From positions 62,001 to 126,000 of the forward strand of contig NZ_AUGW01000003.1 of the NCBI RefSeq assembly GCF_000422865.1: DNA of 64,000 bases, written 5' to 3'. Below the pieces are notes generated by a model that ran no database searches, was not told the DNA's origin, and saw nothing but the letters and a program-made list of their open reading frames with translations. The first letter of the stretch is position 1. The number at the start of each line of letters is the position of its first letter. Source of the DNA: Oceanospirillum maris DSM 6286 (GTDB lineage Bacteria > Pseudomonadota > Gammaproteobacteria > Pseudomonadales > Halomonadaceae). Positions 56,987 through 64,000 of the stretch are shown piece after piece. Position numbers and translations under genes: made by a program.

Positions 56987-57004
56987 CCCGCGCCAGCTCA
57001 GAAA

Positions 57005-57034
57005 AAAAGCTCTGTTTAGGCAGGGCTTTTTTTT
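57005..57034 (+). terminator. Terminator of clpA
   Basis: AAAAGCTCTG pairs with CAGGGCTTTT (one mismatch or wobble) around a 6-nt loop, followed by more Ts. Confidence 0.85.
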
Positions 57035-57084
57035 GCCCTGTTTTAATTCAACCAAAAGCTTTAACGTTAGCCCAGATATGAAAA

Positions 57085-57104
57085 AACCCAGCAATTGCTG
57101 GGTT
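57085..57104 (-). terminator. Terminator of infA
   Basis: AACCCAGCAATTGCTGGGTT is a perfect 20-nt palindrome; on the minus strand it continues into a run of Ts. It lies 26 nt after the infA stop. Confidence 0.9.
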
Positions 57105-57130
57105 CTCCTAAAACTGTACCGCCGGTTATA

Positions 57131-57349
57131 TTAACGAGCGCGGTAAACGATACGACCTTTAGTTAGGTCGTAAGGCGTCAGTTCCACTTTAACCTTGTCG
57201 CCAGTCAGGATGCGGATGTAGTTTTTACGCATCTTGCCGGAAATATGGGCAGTTACAATGTGACCGTTTTCCAGTTCTACACGGAACATTGTGTTTGGCA
57301 GCGTGTCAACCACAGTGCCTTCCATTTCAATAGATTCTTCTTTTGCCAT
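57131..57349 (-). CDS. infA: Translation initiation factor IF-1
   Basis: This 72-residue OB-fold protein binds the A site of the 30S subunit during initiation. The sequence [19 protein letters not shown] at the start and [16 protein letters not shown] in the middle are those of IF-1, and the length is identical to E. coli IF-1 (72). Convergent with clpA, divergent from nothing close; the gene has its own terminator. Confidence 0.98.
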   Translation of the reverse strand: MAKEESIEMEGTVVDTLPNTMFRVELENGHIVTAHISGKMRKNYIRILTGDKVKVELTPYDLTKGRIVYRAR

Positions 57350-57678
57350 GCAGGAATTACCTCGGGTTCTTCTGCTGTACTTAATGCCATGCTCACTTTA
57401 GCTAGGCTAGCTAATTTGTTAGAGCATTGAATGCGAATAATTGAGTGCTGCTAAGCTCAGTGGTAAATCGGATGACGCCACACACAAACGCCACACAAAC
57501 AAATAAGCGCGCGTATTTTGCCTTATTTTCTCTCTCTAATCAAAAGTTCCCAGTAAAAAGCTAAAAAAAGAGTGAGAGAAAGGTCAATTGCCACTAATTT
57601 AGGCAGTTCAGTCCCTTTATTTCAGAACATTTGGTGCCAAAAAGATCATCCAACGGTATTACTCATTAAAGTTGTTCA
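57350..57678. other. Non-coding region upstream of infA
   Basis: No gene is seen. It separates infA from the ate stop on the same strand and should include the infA promoter. I looked for a tRNA here, as some relatives have one near infA, and saw none. Confidence 0.45.
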
Positions 57679-58428
57679 TTAAGATCCGTGCTCATCATCA
57701 ATAAAAGTCACGGGATGCCAATGATGATCTTTTAACTGCTCTAAGGGCTGGTATTCGGTTTTGTAACTCATTTTATGACAGTTCTCAATCCAATATCCCA
57801 AATAAACGTAGGGTAAATGGTGAACTCTGGCATGTAGAATCAACCATAATACCACGAATACCCCTAATGAACGGCGTGTTAGATCAGGATCAAAGAATGT
57901 ATAAATAGCCGACAGACCGTCGCTTAGGGTATCCATGGCGGATACCGCCACGAGCGTGCCCTCTGAGTCTCGAAATTCGACTAGATGAGCAAAGTTTTTA
58001 TCCAAATTGAGAAACGACTTGTACTGCTCTTCTGAAGGCGGGTACATATCTCCATCGGAATGACGCTCATTAATATAACGCTCGTATAAAGCGTAATGAT
58101 CTTCTCTAAAGCGTGCAGGCATCACCTTCGCTTTCAAATCTTTATTACGGTTTAATGCCTTACGATGCTTACGCTTTAACTGAAAGCTTTCCGTCGGCAC
58201 TCGCACAGAAATACAAGCATTACAGCCCTTACAGTTAGGGCGGTAAAGGTGTTTACCACTTCGACGAAAACCTACTAAGGTGAGCAAATCATAAACTTGC
58301 CGAGTAACCGGTTGTTCTGGGTCTAAAAATAACGAGGTTGCTATGTGATCATCTAAATAGCTGCAATCATGAGGCACAGTCATATAAAAACGCAGTTGAG
58401 GTTCTATAAAGGGCGTATCGCTACTCAA
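57679..58428 (-). CDS. bpt: Aspartate/glutamate leucyltransferase (Bpt/Ate)
   Basis: This 249-residue enzyme adds leucine to proteins beginning with Asp or Glu, making them N-degron substrates of ClpS-ClpAP. The N-terminal CSYLDDHIATSLFLD and GCNACISVRVPTESF with four cysteines (DCSY, CKGCNAC) and the C-terminal GYWIENCHKMSYKTEYQPLE are typical of Bpt. The start is a TTG at 58428 that overlaps the aat stop codon; GGAG lies 8 nt upstream and the resulting N-terminus matches the family. Operon with aat. Confidence 0.94.
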   Translation of the reverse strand: MSSDTPFIEPQLRFYMTVPHDCSYLDDHIATSLFLDPEQPVTRQVYDLLTLVGFRRSGKHLYRPNCKGCNACISVRVPTESFQLKRKHRKALNRNKDLKAKVMPARFREDHYALYERYINERHSDGDMYPPSEEQYKSFLNLDKNFAHLVEFRDSEGTLVAVSAMDTLSDGLSAIYTFFDPDLTRRSLGVFVVLWLILHARVHHLPYVYLGYWIENCHKMSYKTEYQPLEQLKDHHWHPVTFIDDEHGS

Positions 58429-59159
58429 AGCACAGACTCCTTAATGCGTTGTTCCAAACACCAGAGTTCAGGTGATGTTGATTCCAGTGGCATCGCTACA
58501 TTGGCATATTCTGCAAGATAACCAAGAAAAACCTGCCTTTCGATCTCTTTAGCACCGAAACTAGCTAAGTGATCAGTGTAAACCTGACAGTCGATTAGCT
58601 CAAACTTCCATGCCTTTAGCTGCTCAACTAGATGGACAAAGGCAACCTTGGATGCATCCGTTGCTTTAGCAAACATCGACTCACCACAAAAAATACGTCC
58701 AATAGCAACACCATAAAGGCCACCAACTAATTGTCCGTCTTGCCACGCTTCAACAGAGTGCGCATATCCAGCGTGGTGTAGCGCTAAATAAGCTTGGCGC
58801 ATTTCTGGTGTTAGCCAAGATTCTTCGGTGTAATTTCTTGCTGCTGCACAACCTTCTAAAACGGATTTAAAATCCTGATCAAAGGTAATATCGTATAATT
58901 GCTTGCGGAGTGTTTTTTTTAAGCTGCGTCGCACCTTGAACTCCGCTGGCAAAATCACCATGCGTGGGCTAGGAGACCACCAAAGAATTGGCTCTCCTGG
59001 ATTGAACCACGGGAAAATACCGCTTTGGTAGGCATGTAGTAACCAATGGGCATTCAACTGCCCACCAAAGGCTAACAAGCCTGGGGGATCGCTTAAAGCC
59101 TCATCTACCGATGGAAATAACGGGGGTTGCTCGGGGTCGAGCCAGGGCAGTTCTATCAT
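58425..59159 (-). CDS. aat: Leucyl/phenylalanyl-tRNA-protein transferase (Aat)
   Basis: This 244-residue enzyme transfers Leu or Phe from tRNA onto proteins with N-terminal Lys or Arg, creating N-degrons. Conserved segments include GIFPWFNPGEPILWWSPSPRMV (residues about 48-69), EAWQDGQLVGGLYGVAIGRIFCGESMF and CQVYTDHLASFGAKEI. Its stop overlaps the bpt start by 4 nt, so the two are translationally coupled. A thioredoxin reductase gene often next to it in relatives is missing here. Confidence 0.95.
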   Translation of the reverse strand: MIELPWLDPEQPPLFPSVDEALSDPPGLLAFGGQLNAHWLLHAYQSGIFPWFNPGEPILWWSPSPRMVILPAEFKVRRSLKKTLRKQLYDITFDQDFKSVLEGCAAARNYTEESWLTPEMRQAYLALHHAGYAHSVEAWQDGQLVGGLYGVAIGRIFCGESMFAKATDASKVAFVHLVEQLKAWKFELIDCQVYTDHLASFGAKEIERQVFLGYLAEYANVAMPLESTSPELWCLEQRIKESVL

Positions 59160-59254
59160 AAAAACAGCTCATTCATAGGTTTTTGGATGCCTTCGTTTTG
59201 CTTCTCTCTTCGCTAAGGTATTATAAGGCCATAATTCAATAGGGTGGATGTTTC

Positions 59255-60913
59255 ATGACAACAGACGAACAACCTTCATCGAACAAGCCGTTTGAGACCG
59301 ATCACCTACTTGCAGACCGTATTCGTAATGGAGCCCGTGAATGGGTTGTTATTCTAGTGCTAGGACTGTGCAGTCTTATTGTATTGGCCCTAGCAAGCTT
59401 TGACCCGAATGATGGCGGTTGGTCCAGTAGCCGTTCTCAAGGTATGCCTGAGAACCTGCTGGGGCGTTTTGGTGCCTATTTTTCAGATCTATTGCTCAGC
59501 TTTTTAGGCTACTCCGCCTATATGATCCCTATGGTGATGCTTTACTATGCATTCCACCGTATATTTTTCAGAGGTGAAAGAGAAGAGCTAGTAGGGCCGC
59601 AAGAAGAATGGCAGGAAGAACAGAACACAGAGCAACAGGAGATCGGCGGCAGCGCGCTTGGTCTGCGCGGCTTAGGGTTTGTCGTTTGGGTCTGCGCTAA
59701 CGCAACTCTTGCAAGCTTGCACTTTTTCCAGCCTGACAGTCTATTGCCCAGTGGGCCAGGTGGCGTGGTAGGTGAGGCATTTACCAGTTTATTTCAGTAC
59801 AACCTAGGCCTGATGGGCGCAACCCTAATAATGCTAGGCCTTTGGATGATCGGCTTTTCATTATTAACGGGCTGGTCCTGGCTTTTGATCATAGACACCT
59901 TAGGTTTTCATGCTGAAACCAGTACGATCAAGGTGTTTGAATGGCTACGACAGGAAGCCCGCGATTCAAGCGCAGGCTTACCTGAACAGTTCTCTGCACC
60001 GGATACCAGCCAGGTATATCGACGTAAGATAAGTGAACAATTTGGAAACGGTGACGGACTAGGAAATAGCGCCGAAAGCAGCGAGCTTAAGAATAAACCC
60101 GAAAGCATTTCTGAAAAAAATGATCTTGAAAATCAAGACGATGCTTTTTTCACACCATCGTCATTCACCACTACGCCATTAACACCAGCTCCCTCAATGG
60201 CTCCATTTACACCTGTTTTGATGCCGGATTCTTTTCCCCAAGAAGAGATTGATACGGAGTCTCAGGATGGTCATCAAGGTGATAGTCAAGATAACAGCCC
60301 CTCGCTTCAAGCCGATGCGAACGAGCATGGCCAGGCAGATATTCATGACAATGATCCGGCAGTATTCTACGACGAGCCTCAAGAACAAGAGCATTGGTTT
60401 CAACGCCTTAAAAACCAGCTCCCCCTGCTGCCGCCTATTTTCAGCCTAAAAGAGCCCTATAAAACCCCACGACCAAGCTCTGAACGTATATCTGAACGCA
60501 TTGAGCCAGAAATTTCATTTCCATCTGCCTTTATTCCGGTAGATGAGCCAGAATCAGAACCCCATTTAGGCTTCAGCGAAGACAGAGCTAAGGCAGAGTC
60601 CCTTAGCGATAAAACAGAGAGAGCACCTGAAACCATAGAAAGCCTTGAGATGGAAAATCCTGAAATAGAACGCGATGAAATGGAAAGCTCTGAGATAAAG
60701 GATTCGGAAGTAAAAGGCTGGGAAATAAAAACCTCAGAAACAAAAAGCATTGATAAAAATATCAATCAGGATATCGAAAACGAAAGCCCCCATGATTTAC
60801 CGGAAGATACGGCCTCTACATTGAACGGATGGGGAGAAAGTGGTGTCTCAGAAGAAGGCGGTATCTCGTTTGAGAGCTTAGGTAAAAGCCCTGATCTTAA
60901 TCGTCATTCATGA
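59255..60913 (+). CDS. ftsK: FtsK N-terminal membrane domain and linker, motor domain absent
   Basis: This 552-residue protein starts like FtsK: a cytoplasmic lead, EWVVILVLGLCSLIVLALASF (TM1, about residues 30-50), YFSDLLLSFLGYSAYMIPMV (TM2, about 76-95), a loop, LGFVVWVCANATLASLHFF (TM3) and LMGATLIMLGLWMIGFSLL (TM4). FtsK's membrane domain anchors it at the division septum. From about residue 225 a 330-residue acidic Glu/Asp/Ser/Pro-rich linker follows, ending in seven pentapeptide repeats. The ORF then stops, and the lolA start codon is 27 nt downstream. The RecA-like motor (Walker A and B, alpha, beta, gamma parts) that makes up the C-terminal 480 or so residues of all normal FtsK proteins is missing. 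The flanking genes are those expected around ftsK. Confidence 0.85.
   Translation: MTTDEQPSSNKPFETDHLLADRIRNGAREWVVILVLGLCSLIVLALASFDPNDGGWSSSRSQGMPENLLGRFGAYFSDLLLSFLGYSAYMIPMVMLYYAFHRIFFRGEREELVGPQEEWQEEQNTEQQEIGGSALGLRGLGFVVWVCANATLASLHFFQPDSLLPSGPGGVVGEAFTSLFQYNLGLMGATLIMLGLWMIGFSLLTGWSWLLIIDTLGFHAETSTIKVFEWLRQEARDSSAGLPEQFSAPDTSQVYRRKISEQFGNGDGLGNSAESSELKNKPESISEKNDLENQDDAFFTPSSFTTTPLTPAPSMAPFTPVLMPDSFPQEEIDTESQDGHQGDSQDNSPSLQADANEHGQADIHDNDPAVFYDEPQEQEHWFQRLKNQLPLLPPIFSLKEPYKTPRPSSERISERIEPEISFPSAFIPVDEPESEPHLGFSEDRAKAESLSDKTERAPETIESLEMENPEIERDEMESSEIKDSEVKGWEIKTSETKSIDKNINQDIENESPHDLPEDTASTLNGWGESGVSEEGGISFESLGKSPDLNRHS
60647..60751 (+). repeat. Seven 15-nt coding repeats in the ftsK linker
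   Basis: Seven consecutive five-residue units of the pattern Glu-hydrophobic-Glu/Lys-x-x (EMENP, EIERD, EMESS, EIKDS, EVKGW, EIKTS, ETKSI). The DNA unit resembles GAAATAGAA followed by two variable codons. The pattern fits expansion by slippage. Confidence 0.75.
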
Positions 60914-60939
60914 CTCATAGCATCTTAGTAAGGAATTAT

Positions 60940-61587
60940 ATGCAGCGTTTTGTATCGTTTTTTATGGCGTTTTCTTGCGCTTTCTTTTTCGTTATGGCCC
61001 TTCAGGTTTCCTCTGTACAGGCTGCTGCAACGCCCGTTGATCAGCTAACAAGGTTACTGAAAAACATGGCCAGCCTAGATGCTAATTTCCAACAGCGTAT
61101 TTTGGATGCAAAAGGTGGCCGCTTACAGGAAGTGTCCGGCCACTTAAGTTTGGCCCGTCCGGGGAAATTTTATTGGCGTACCGAGACACCGTTCCCTCAA
61201 ACCGTTGTTTCTGATGGTGAAACCCTTTGGCTGTATGATCCTGATCTGGAACAAGTCAGCATTCAGACCCTTGACCCAAACCAGAGCAGAACACCAGCTA
61301 TGTTATTGAGCGGTGATATTGACGCTATTGAGCAACGCTTTATCGTCAAACTCACCCGAGACAGCGAACGCTTCCAAGAGTACTTACTGGTGCCTATTGA
61401 GCAAGACTCGCTCTTTGAAGAGTTGCGTTTGAGCTTTACAGGCGGTCAGCTATCCAGCTTGCTGCTGTCTGATAGCCTAGGCCAGCGCACATCCATTGAG
61501 CTGTATGATACCCAGCTTAATCCTTCGTTGCCGAATGACCGTTTTAGCTTTGCGGTACCGGAAGATGTTGATGTTATTTTGCAATAA
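60940..61587 (+). CDS. lolA: Outer-membrane lipoprotein carrier protein LolA
   Basis: This 215-residue periplasmic chaperone moves lipoproteins from LolCDE to LolB. A signal peptide (residues about 1-27, cleavage near VQAA) is followed by the LolA fold with NFQQRILDAKGGRLQEVSG and GKFYWRTETPFPQTVVSDGETLWLYDPDLEQV, the core lipid-binding segments. AAGGA at 60930-60934 selects the ATG at 60940 over one at 60910 that overlaps the ftsK stop. It follows ftsK and precedes rarA, the conserved order. Confidence 0.95.
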   Translation: MQRFVSFFMAFSCAFFFVMALQVSSVQAAATPVDQLTRLLKNMASLDANFQQRILDAKGGRLQEVSGHLSLARPGKFYWRTETPFPQTVVSDGETLWLYDPDLEQVSIQTLDPNQSRTPAMLLSGDIDAIEQRFIVKLTRDSERFQEYLLVPIEQDSLFEELRLSFTGGQLSSLLLSDSLGQRTSIELYDTQLNPSLPNDRFSFAVPEDVDVILQ

Positions 61588-61605
61588 ACGGGAACGCTAC
61601 TAACA

Positions 61606-62934
61606 ATGGATCTTTTTGCTGAAGAGCCTAAATGGCAGCCCCTAGCGGCTCGAATGCGCCCAAAAGCCCTAGATGAATACTGCGGTCAGCAACACTTACT
61701 GGCTAAAAATAAGCCCTTGCGTCAAGCCATCGAACGTGACCAATTACACTCAATGATCTTTTGGGGGCCGCCGGGGGTAGGTAAAACAACCCTGGCCCGT
61801 TTGATTGCAGAACTGACAAAAGCGCGCTTTGAAAGTATCTCCGCCGTACTTTCTGGGGTAAAAGAGATTCGGGCAGCGGTAGAACGCGCCCAACAAACCC
61901 GCGCCCACGGCGGTAAAACGCTGTTATTTGTTGATGAGGTACATCGCTTCAACAAATCCCAGCAGGATGCATTCTTGCCCTACGTGGAAGATGGCACCTT
62001 TATTTTTGTCGGTGCGACAACAGAAAACCCCTCCTTCGAACTCAACAACGCCCTGCTTTCCCGAGCTCGGGTATATGTTCTGCGCCGCTTAGAAAATGCA
62101 GACTTAGTTGATGTATTGCGCCGGGCGTTAAGTGACTCTGAGCGAGGTCTTGGCCAGGAAGCACTACAGGTTACCGATGAGCATCTGGAGTTATTAGCTA
62201 AAGCCGCTGATGGCGATGCCCGCCGTGGACTTAACTTACTAGAGGTTGCCGCTGATTTAGCAGAGGATACCGATCAAGGCCGCAGGATTAATGCTCAAGT
62301 TATGTCCGAAGTGCTGGCGGAAAGTACGCGGCGTATGGATAAAGGTGGCGATCTATTCTACGAGCAGATCTCCGCCCTGCATAAATCAGTACGAGGCTCA
62401 GCGCCGGATGCTGCTCTATACTGGTTTTGTCGCATGTTAGATGGCGGCTGCGACCCTCTTTATATCGCAAGGCGGGTCGTGCGTATGGCGAGTGAAGATA
62501 TTGGTAATGCAGACCCTAGGGCTTTACAGCTATGCTTAAGCGCCTGGGATGTTCAGGAGCGTCTTGGCAGCCCAGAAGGTGAACTGGCGGTGGCTCAAGG
62601 GATTCTTTATTTGGCCTCTGCACCAAAAAGTAACGCTGTCTACAAAGCTTATAATAAAGCCCGTGCCCATGTGACTGAAACCGGCAGCTTTGATGTGCCC
62701 GTTCACCTGCGCAACGCACCCACCAAATTAATGAAAGGGATGGGCTTTGGCCAGGAGTACCGTTATGCCCATGACGAACCCGACGCCTACGCAGCCGGTG
62801 AAAACTACTTTCCAGAGGCGTTAGCCGATACCCGTTATTATTTCCCCGAACATCGAGGCCTTGAGCAAAAAATCGCCCAAAAGCTGGAGTGGCTAGCGGA
62901 AAAAGATGCCGTTAGTGATCGAAAACGATATTAA
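61606..62934 (+). CDS. rarA: Replication-associated recombination protein RarA (MgsA)
   Basis: This 442-residue AAA+ clamp-loader-like ATPase acts at stalled replication forks. The N-terminus [19 protein letters not shown] with the family's LDEYCGQ, Walker [10 protein letters not shown] (residues 54-62), Walker [10 protein letters not shown], sensor [12 protein letters not shown] and the C-terminal tetramer domain ([19 protein letters not shown]) are all present. It starts 18 nt after the lolA stop, so the two are likely in one operon. Confidence 0.97.
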   Translation: MDLFAEEPKWQPLAARMRPKALDEYCGQQHLLAKNKPLRQAIERDQLHSMIFWGPPGVGKTTLARLIAELTKARFESISAVLSGVKEIRAAVERAQQTRAHGGKTLLFVDEVHRFNKSQQDAFLPYVEDGTFIFVGATTENPSFELNNALLSRARVYVLRRLENADLVDVLRRALSDSERGLGQEALQVTDEHLELLAKAADGDARRGLNLLEVAADLAEDTDQGRRINAQVMSEVLAESTRRMDKGGDLFYEQISALHKSVRGSAPDAALYWFCRMLDGGCDPLYIARRVVRMASEDIGNADPRALQLCLSAWDVQERLGSPEGELAVAQGILYLASAPKSNAVYKAYNKARAHVTETGSFDVPVHLRNAPTKLMKGMGFGQEYRYAHDEPDAYAAGENYFPEALADTRYYFPEHRGLEQKIAQKLEWLAEKDAVSDRKRY

Positions 62935-63143
62935 TACAGAGATCAAAAACGACACAAGGATCAAAAGCGATGGCTATGACCTGTGCCTCCTCCCCTAGCA
63001 CCCTTAAAAAATATCAGGCATTTTTGATATAGGTCACTCCTCATTTCACCAAGGGTGACTATATTCGATAGAGACGCGGAATTAATCAATACGCATAATC
63101 GCCCAAGCGATTGCCCTCTCTACCGGATACACAGGAGGTGATC

Positions 63144-63698
63144 ATGAGTCATATCATGTCACAACTGCATTTAGATCATTTGAATCTCAGCCGTTTATTA
63201 AATGTTTTAAAAGATAAGCTTGATCGGCTTAAAGCAGGTGAACGACCGGATTATCAGTTGATTCTGGATGTTGTCACCTACATTGTTGATTATGCCGACG
63301 CCCACCACCATCCTCTTGAAGATCAAATCTACGATCATGCCATTGCGCACTACCCTGACAGCCAGCCAGTACTAGAGGCCGTTGAGCAGGAACATAAAGT
63401 GATTCGCCACGACACCCATGAATTCCAACAGCTCATTAACAGTATTTTAATGGATAGCATTGTGTCGATGGATCTCTTTAACCAGCAGCTTGAAGACTTT
63501 ATACGCCAACAATACGATCACCTTAACCAAGAAGAGGGCAACGTATTTCCTCTATTGGAGAAAACACTTCAGAACAGTGACTGGCAACAGCTTGAAAGCC
63601 GTTTACAGCACCATGATGACCCTTTGTTTGGTGAACATGTCGCCCAGGAGTATAAGCGTTTGTACAAATCACTCACTCAGTCTGATGCGGCGGCATAA
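63144..63698 (+). CDS. Hemerythrin-like domain protein
   Basis: This 184-residue helical protein has the hemerythrin metal-binding pattern: HLDHLNLSRLL, HHHPLEDQIYD, HKVIRHDTHEF and YDHLNQEEGNVFPLLEK, with His and Glu/Asp residues in place for a non-heme di-iron site. Such proteins bind oxygen or sense nitric oxide or iron. A full AGGAGG 5 nt upstream selects the ATG at 63144. It lies between rarA and crcB, an insertion in the rarA-crcB-serS order common in gammaproteobacteria. Confidence 0.88.
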   Translation: MSHIMSQLHLDHLNLSRLLNVLKDKLDRLKAGERPDYQLILDVVTYIVDYADAHHHPLEDQIYDHAIAHYPDSQPVLEAVEQEHKVIRHDTHEFQQLINSILMDSIVSMDLFNQQLEDFIRQQYDHLNQEEGNVFPLLEKTLQNSDWQQLESRLQHHDDPLFGEHVAQEYKRLYKSLTQSDAAA

Positions 63699-63968
63699 CC
63701 TCAATCACTGCTAAATATTAACTAAAAATAAGCTGATAATTGACGATGAACGGGCTGAAAGCTCGCTAATTGTTAACAAGTCGATGGATGAATCAAGCAA
63801 TTCAGCCATATATCTTATGGATATCCTGCAATAATCCACCTCAAGGGCTTTGGTTAAGCCCTGCTTTTCACTACAATGACCCCCTTTAGATTTCCGTGAT
63901 CCAATCAATACTCGTTATTTAGCCTAATGATGGCTAAACCATGATTAAACCTAAAACAAGGGGGCATC

Positions 63969-64000
63969 ATGAATCAGATGTTAGCCGTAGCCATTGGCGG
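63969..64000 (+). CDS. crcB: CrcB fluoride channel, 5' end (cut off by window)
   Basis: Eleven residues, starting MNQMLAVAIGG, are visible before the window ends. AAGGGGG precedes the ATG. The residues and the position downstream of rarA (with one gene between) fit CrcB/Fluc, a small dual-topology fluoride exporter, but the identification is from little sequence. Confidence 0.6.
   Translation, partial: MNQMLAVAIG

Noticed and set aside
60914-60939. Whether the FtsK motor continues in another frame after the stop at 60913
   Set aside because: The gap before lolA is only 27 nt and lolA, then rarA, fill the following sequence without room for a 480-residue domain. A frameshift cannot explain the loss.
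62935-63143. Possible FNR/Anr box upstream of the hemerythrin-like gene
   Set aside because: Only a TTGAT half-site is present; the ATCAA partner at the proper spacing is missing.
63711-63908. A 65-codon open frame on the minus strand before crcB
   Set aside because: No ribosome binding site and no recognisable sequence; the region looks like a normal promoter region.

Overview
The window reads as core chromosome of a marine gammaproteobacterium, most likely an Oceanospirillales/Oceanospirillaceae-type organism. This is inference from gene content: a betIBA-choXWV choline-to-glycine-betaine cluster with a second betaine-type ABC transporter, a Pseudomonas-type long isocitrate lyase, the blocks rluE-nudJ-mnmA-hflD-purB and clpS-clpA-infA-ate-aat-ftsK-lolA-rarA-crcB, RegA/RegB redox regulators, and moderate GC. 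I saw no rRNA, tRNA, CRISPR array, insertion sequence or prophage.

Layout. 1-11 kb is a minus-strand osmoprotection region: betI, betB, betA, then a choline-type ABC transporter (binding protein, permease, ATPase with CBS tail), a small lipoprotein gene on the plus strand, and a second complete betaine-type ABC transporter whose ATPase lacks the CBS tail. Choline would be imported, oxidised by BetA and BetB to glycine betaine, and the operon controlled by BetI through a candidate operator at 10927-10946. Prominent inverted repeats flank the binding-protein gene. 11-17.5 kb holds rluF, a DUF805 protein, a type II NADH dehydrogenase, an acyltransferase, a DUF1275 protein and a membrane diguanylate cyclase. 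17.5-21 kb carries a 55-residue YbaM-like gene and an iron-type alcohol dehydrogenase followed by an aldehyde dehydrogenase, a probable alcohol oxidation pair. 21-34.4 kb is a mixed stretch: GST-fold proteins, EamA, SMR and LysE transporters, a PhnA-like protein, a chemoreceptor, TetR and LuxR regulators, YgiQ, TerD, TyrS and a cupin. 34.7-43.4 kb has dbpA, an outer-membrane barrel protein, a CbiM-like membrane protein, a yybP-ykoY manganese riboswitch in front of a TMEM165/Gdt1-type exporter, a RegA/RegB two-component pair, a DUF3833 protein and a second diguanylate cyclase. 43.9-48.7 kb has a cytochrome b562-like protein, an unrecognised protein with an ADP-ribosyltransferase-like HGT motif, isocitrate lyase with a structured leader, and a RoxA/YcfD-type ribosomal oxygenase. 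48.8-64 kb is translation, tRNA modification, proteolysis and cell-envelope housekeeping.

The most unusual observation is the ftsK locus (59255-60913). The gene sits in its normal place, between aat and lolA, but encodes only the four-helix membrane domain and a long acidic linker. The DNA-translocase motor is absent and there is no room for it before lolA. Other points of interest are the HGT-motif protein at 44506-45069, competing hairpins in the aceA leader, a hairpin overlapping the ribosome binding site downstream of the manganese riboswitch, and lysine-rich tails on three proteins, two of them rRNA pseudouridine synthases. Most of the rest is ordinary.
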